Below are positions 14,778 through 16,216 of a stretch of DNA of 16,216 nucleotides, piece after piece. The stretch's first letter is position 1. Every line of letters starts with the position of its first letter. Origin of the DNA: TMED14 sp003444795 (GTDB taxonomy: Bacteria; Bacteroidota; Bacteroidia; Flavobacteriales; Schleiferiaceae); assembly GCA_963978445.1 (NCBI GenBank), contig CAXBRT010000025.1, forward strand, positions 1 through 16,216, written 5' to 3'. The position numbers and the translations under genes were made by a program. The notes beneath the pieces were generated by a model, which was not told the origin of the DNA, ran no database searches, and was given only the letters and a program-made list of their open reading frames with translations.

Positions 14778-15575
14778 CTAGCCCCCCAGCTTCTCGCTGA
14801 TGGCATCCCAAAGCTTCAGTCGCGCCTCTAGAGCTTCGACACACGCTTCTTCTGCTTCCAACCACTTTTGGTCGTCCTCTTTGCAGAGGTGGTGCATCAT
14901 TTGGATAGCCATGGGGCCGTGCTCGTCCCCGTCGAGTTCAATGTGACGATCTAAGTAATAGACAAAGGCACTCAGCTCTTCAGGATTGTCCTTGTAGAGC
15001 TTCTTAATGAGGGCCGTGAACATGTCCGGGATAAGGTCCTCGCGTCCAAAGGTGAATGCCGCCGCGATTTCATGGAGCTTACCGCGCTTGATAATGGCGT
15101 GTGTGGTTTTGAGGAATTTCAAGCAATCTTCATCGACTTCCGCAATGTTAAAGCGCAGGATTTCTTTGGGTTTGTAGCCGCGCTGCAAGGTTTGCACAAA
15201 TCGAATGATGGGGCGCGTCTCCGCGCCGACTTGGCGCATGGCATCCAAGTAGAGCTCGTAGTGGCTGGCAGGTTCGCCATTGAGGTCGACATCGCTTTCT
15301 TCGGCGACAACGATTTCGTTGATGAGCTTTCGGCTCGCTCTATCCTCCGTAGGAACCCAGGCGGTATCTACAGAGGTCAGTTCGCGCTGAAGGGTTTTGA
15401 GCAAACTCATGAAATCCCAAACGGCATAAATGTGGTGCTCCATGAAGATGCGAACCTCCTTGAGCGACTGCATCTTGGGGTAGAGCGCGTGGTTCAAGAT
15501 GGCCTCCCGCTGCGATTCAATTCGGCGGTGAAGGCTAAGGATTCTGAAATCTGTCTTCTTGGTAGAAACTTCCAT
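14778..15575 (-). CDS. DUF3050 family protein, heme-oxygenase-like helical fold
   Basis: The protein has 265 residues, mostly alpha-helical, with no signal peptide, so cytoplasmic. Family features are FMEHHIYAVWDFMSLLKTLQ (44-63), a Trp-containing loop TAWVPT (71-76), VVAEESD (89-95), PASHYELYLDAM (102-113), AAFTFGREDLIPDMF (172-186) and DRHIELDGDEHGPMA (209-223). I recognise these as DUF3050, which I recall being placed in the heme-oxygenase-like superfamily; its reaction is not established. Conserved acidic and His residues (Glu46, His47/48, Glu92/93, His105, Glu179, His211, Asp215, His219) could form a metal site like that of diiron oxidases with this fold. The gene starts 9 bases after the DUF2480 stop and is probably co-transcribed with it. 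It ends with TAG, and no clear terminator follows before the peptidase gene. Confidence 0.85.
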   Translation of the reverse strand: MEVSTKKTDFRILSLHRRIESQREAILNHALYPKMQSLKEVRIFMEHHIYAVWDFMSLLKTLQRELTSVDTAWVPTEDRASRKLINEIVVAEESDVDLNGEPASHYELYLDAMRQVGAETRPIIRFVQTLQRGYKPKEILRFNIAEVDEDCLKFLKTTHAIIKRGKLHEIAAAFTFGREDLIPDMFTALIKKLYKDNPEELSAFVYYLDRHIELDGDEHGPMAIQMMHHLCKEDDQKWLEAEEACVEALEARLKLWDAISEKLGG

Positions 15576-15584
15576 GGGGCAAAA

Positions 15585-16088
15585 TTAACCTCGATAAATG
15601 GGGACGTTGCTGCATGCTTCGCCGTACATCAACTTTTGGGCACTTAGGCGCAAGTGCATAGCCGCCTGCACGTATGCCGAGGGAGGCACAGGGTACTGAC
15701 CACAGCCCTTGAGCAACACCTTTTTGTCGGCATACACCGACCAGTCCAAACGGCTCAATCGCTGTGCATAGTATTGGCTGAGGACCTCGGCCTCAGAACC
15801 AACACCCACATACAAGGCATCCTCTGCGAGCTGCGCTGCGGCCATCGGCCAAATCCACTGCGGGATGATGGTTTCGGCGTCCAGGCGAACGGCCACTACC
15901 GCATCTGCAAAGTCATCCGGATTAATACGGCCCATAAAGGCGCGTGCTTCGGATTCGCGGATGATTCCGGTCTCGGCCAAGGGAGCCAAATCCAATGTTT
16001 TGACACCCACTGGCGGGAAATAGTCCTCCAGATCAAATACGATCAAACTATCGTTTTCGGCGACGCGGTTTCGAATTTCTCCTTCCAT
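15585..16088 (-). CDS. DUF2480 family protein
   Basis: The protein has 167 residues, full length for this Bacteroidota family. It opens with GEIRNRVAENDSLIVFDLED (3-22), a hallmark start. VVAVRLDAETIIPQWIWPM (64-82) is in the middle. The conserved C-terminal part contains VLLKGCGQYPVPPSAYV (124-140) and LMYGEACSNVPIYRG (153-167). It has no signal peptide or membrane segment. Its only two cysteines, Cys129 and Cys159, both lie in these conserved segments, suggesting a redox, thiol or metal role. I recall the family near iron-sulphur assembly genes in some flavobacteria, but nothing in this window confirms that. It starts 9 bases after the upstream gene and ends 9 bases before DUF3050, consistent with an operon. 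Confidence 0.85.
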   Translation of the reverse strand: MEGEIRNRVAENDSLIVFDLEDYFPPVGVKTLDLAPLAETGIIRESEARAFMGRINPDDFADAVVAVRLDAETIIPQWIWPMAAAQLAEDALYVGVGSEAEVLSQYYAQRLSRLDWSVYADKKVLLKGCGQYPVPPSAYVQAAMHLRLSAQKLMYGEACSNVPIYRG

Positions 16089-16097
16089 CGGGGAAAG

Positions 16098-16216
16098 TTA
16101 CGCGATGTCGTACATGCGGTAGCCCAACTGCACCCCTTCCGCTCCAATAGATTTGAGATAGGCACCCTTCGAAGGCTCCAATGGCATTGGTAGGGCGCGT
16201 TGATGCAACTTCTCGT
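16098..16216 (-). CDS. C-terminal 38 residues of an unidentified protein, gene continues beyond the window
   Basis: On the minus strand a frame open from the window edge runs to the TAA at 16098-16100. It reads LPMPLEPSKGAYLKSIGAEG and ends VQLGYRMYDIA. The stop lies 9 bases before the DUF2480 ATG, the same spacing as the next junction, which supports a real co-transcribed gene. The codon choice looks like that of its neighbours. The tail is too short to assign a family. Confidence 0.6.
   Translation of the reverse strand, partial: EKLHQRALPMPLEPSKGAYLKSIGAEGVQLGYRMYDIA

Overview
The window looks like an ordinary chromosomal stretch from a member of the Bacteroidota, most likely a flavobacterial lineage. 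The evidence is: two proteins ending in type IX secretion (T9SS) C-terminal sorting domains; a TonB-dependent receptor with an N-terminal carboxypeptidase-regulatory-like domain; a serine peptidase of family S46; the DUF2480 and DUF3050 families; and the near absence of Shine-Dalgarno sequences. The few promoter elements visible resemble the Bacteroidota -7 box TAnnTTTG. I see no phage, transposase, integrase or CRISPR array. No gene-free stretch exceeds 300 bases; the longest is about 260 bases (5251-5510).

Layout. (1) 1-666: the 3' end of a plus-strand gene for a T9SS-exported protein. It converges on a minus-strand pair (5250 to 855) made of a TonB-dependent receptor followed, 37 bases later, by a secreted alpha/beta-hydrolase with a T9SS tail. 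A strong hairpin at 804-838 separates the convergent genes. (2) 5251-6457, plus strand: a divergent intergenic region with an orphan terminator, a 67-residue membrane protein with an internal repeat, two 18-bp inverted repeats 21 bp apart, a four-helix membrane protein, and an overlapping 63-residue Cro/C1-type regulator. (3) 6495-10032, minus strand: tRNA-Gln(UUG) with its terminator, an acyl-CoA carboxylase carboxyltransferase subunit, and the translation factor LepA/EF4. (4) 10116-10979, plus strand: parB, divergent from lepA and with no parA beside it. (5) 10995-16216, minus strand: a DUF4153-type membrane protein, an S46 dipeptidyl-peptidase with its own terminator, and a tight cluster of DUF3050, DUF2480 and the C-terminal end of a further gene.

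How the genes may work together. The receptor and secreted hydrolase probably form an outer-membrane uptake and processing pair for an unknown substrate, without the SusD lipoprotein seen in glycan loci. The regulator and its membrane partner form a small, probably autoregulated unit controlled through the tandem inverted repeats. lepA, parB, tRNA-Gln and the carboxylase are housekeeping. The S46 peptidase probably releases dipeptides in the periplasm. DUF3050 and DUF2480 are spaced 9 bases apart, as are DUF2480 and the truncated gene upstream of it, so these three are probably co-transcribed. The items I judge most worth a second look are the regulator module with its paired operators, the terminator with no gene in front of it, the internally duplicated small membrane protein, and the metal-ligand-like pattern in the DUF3050 protein.
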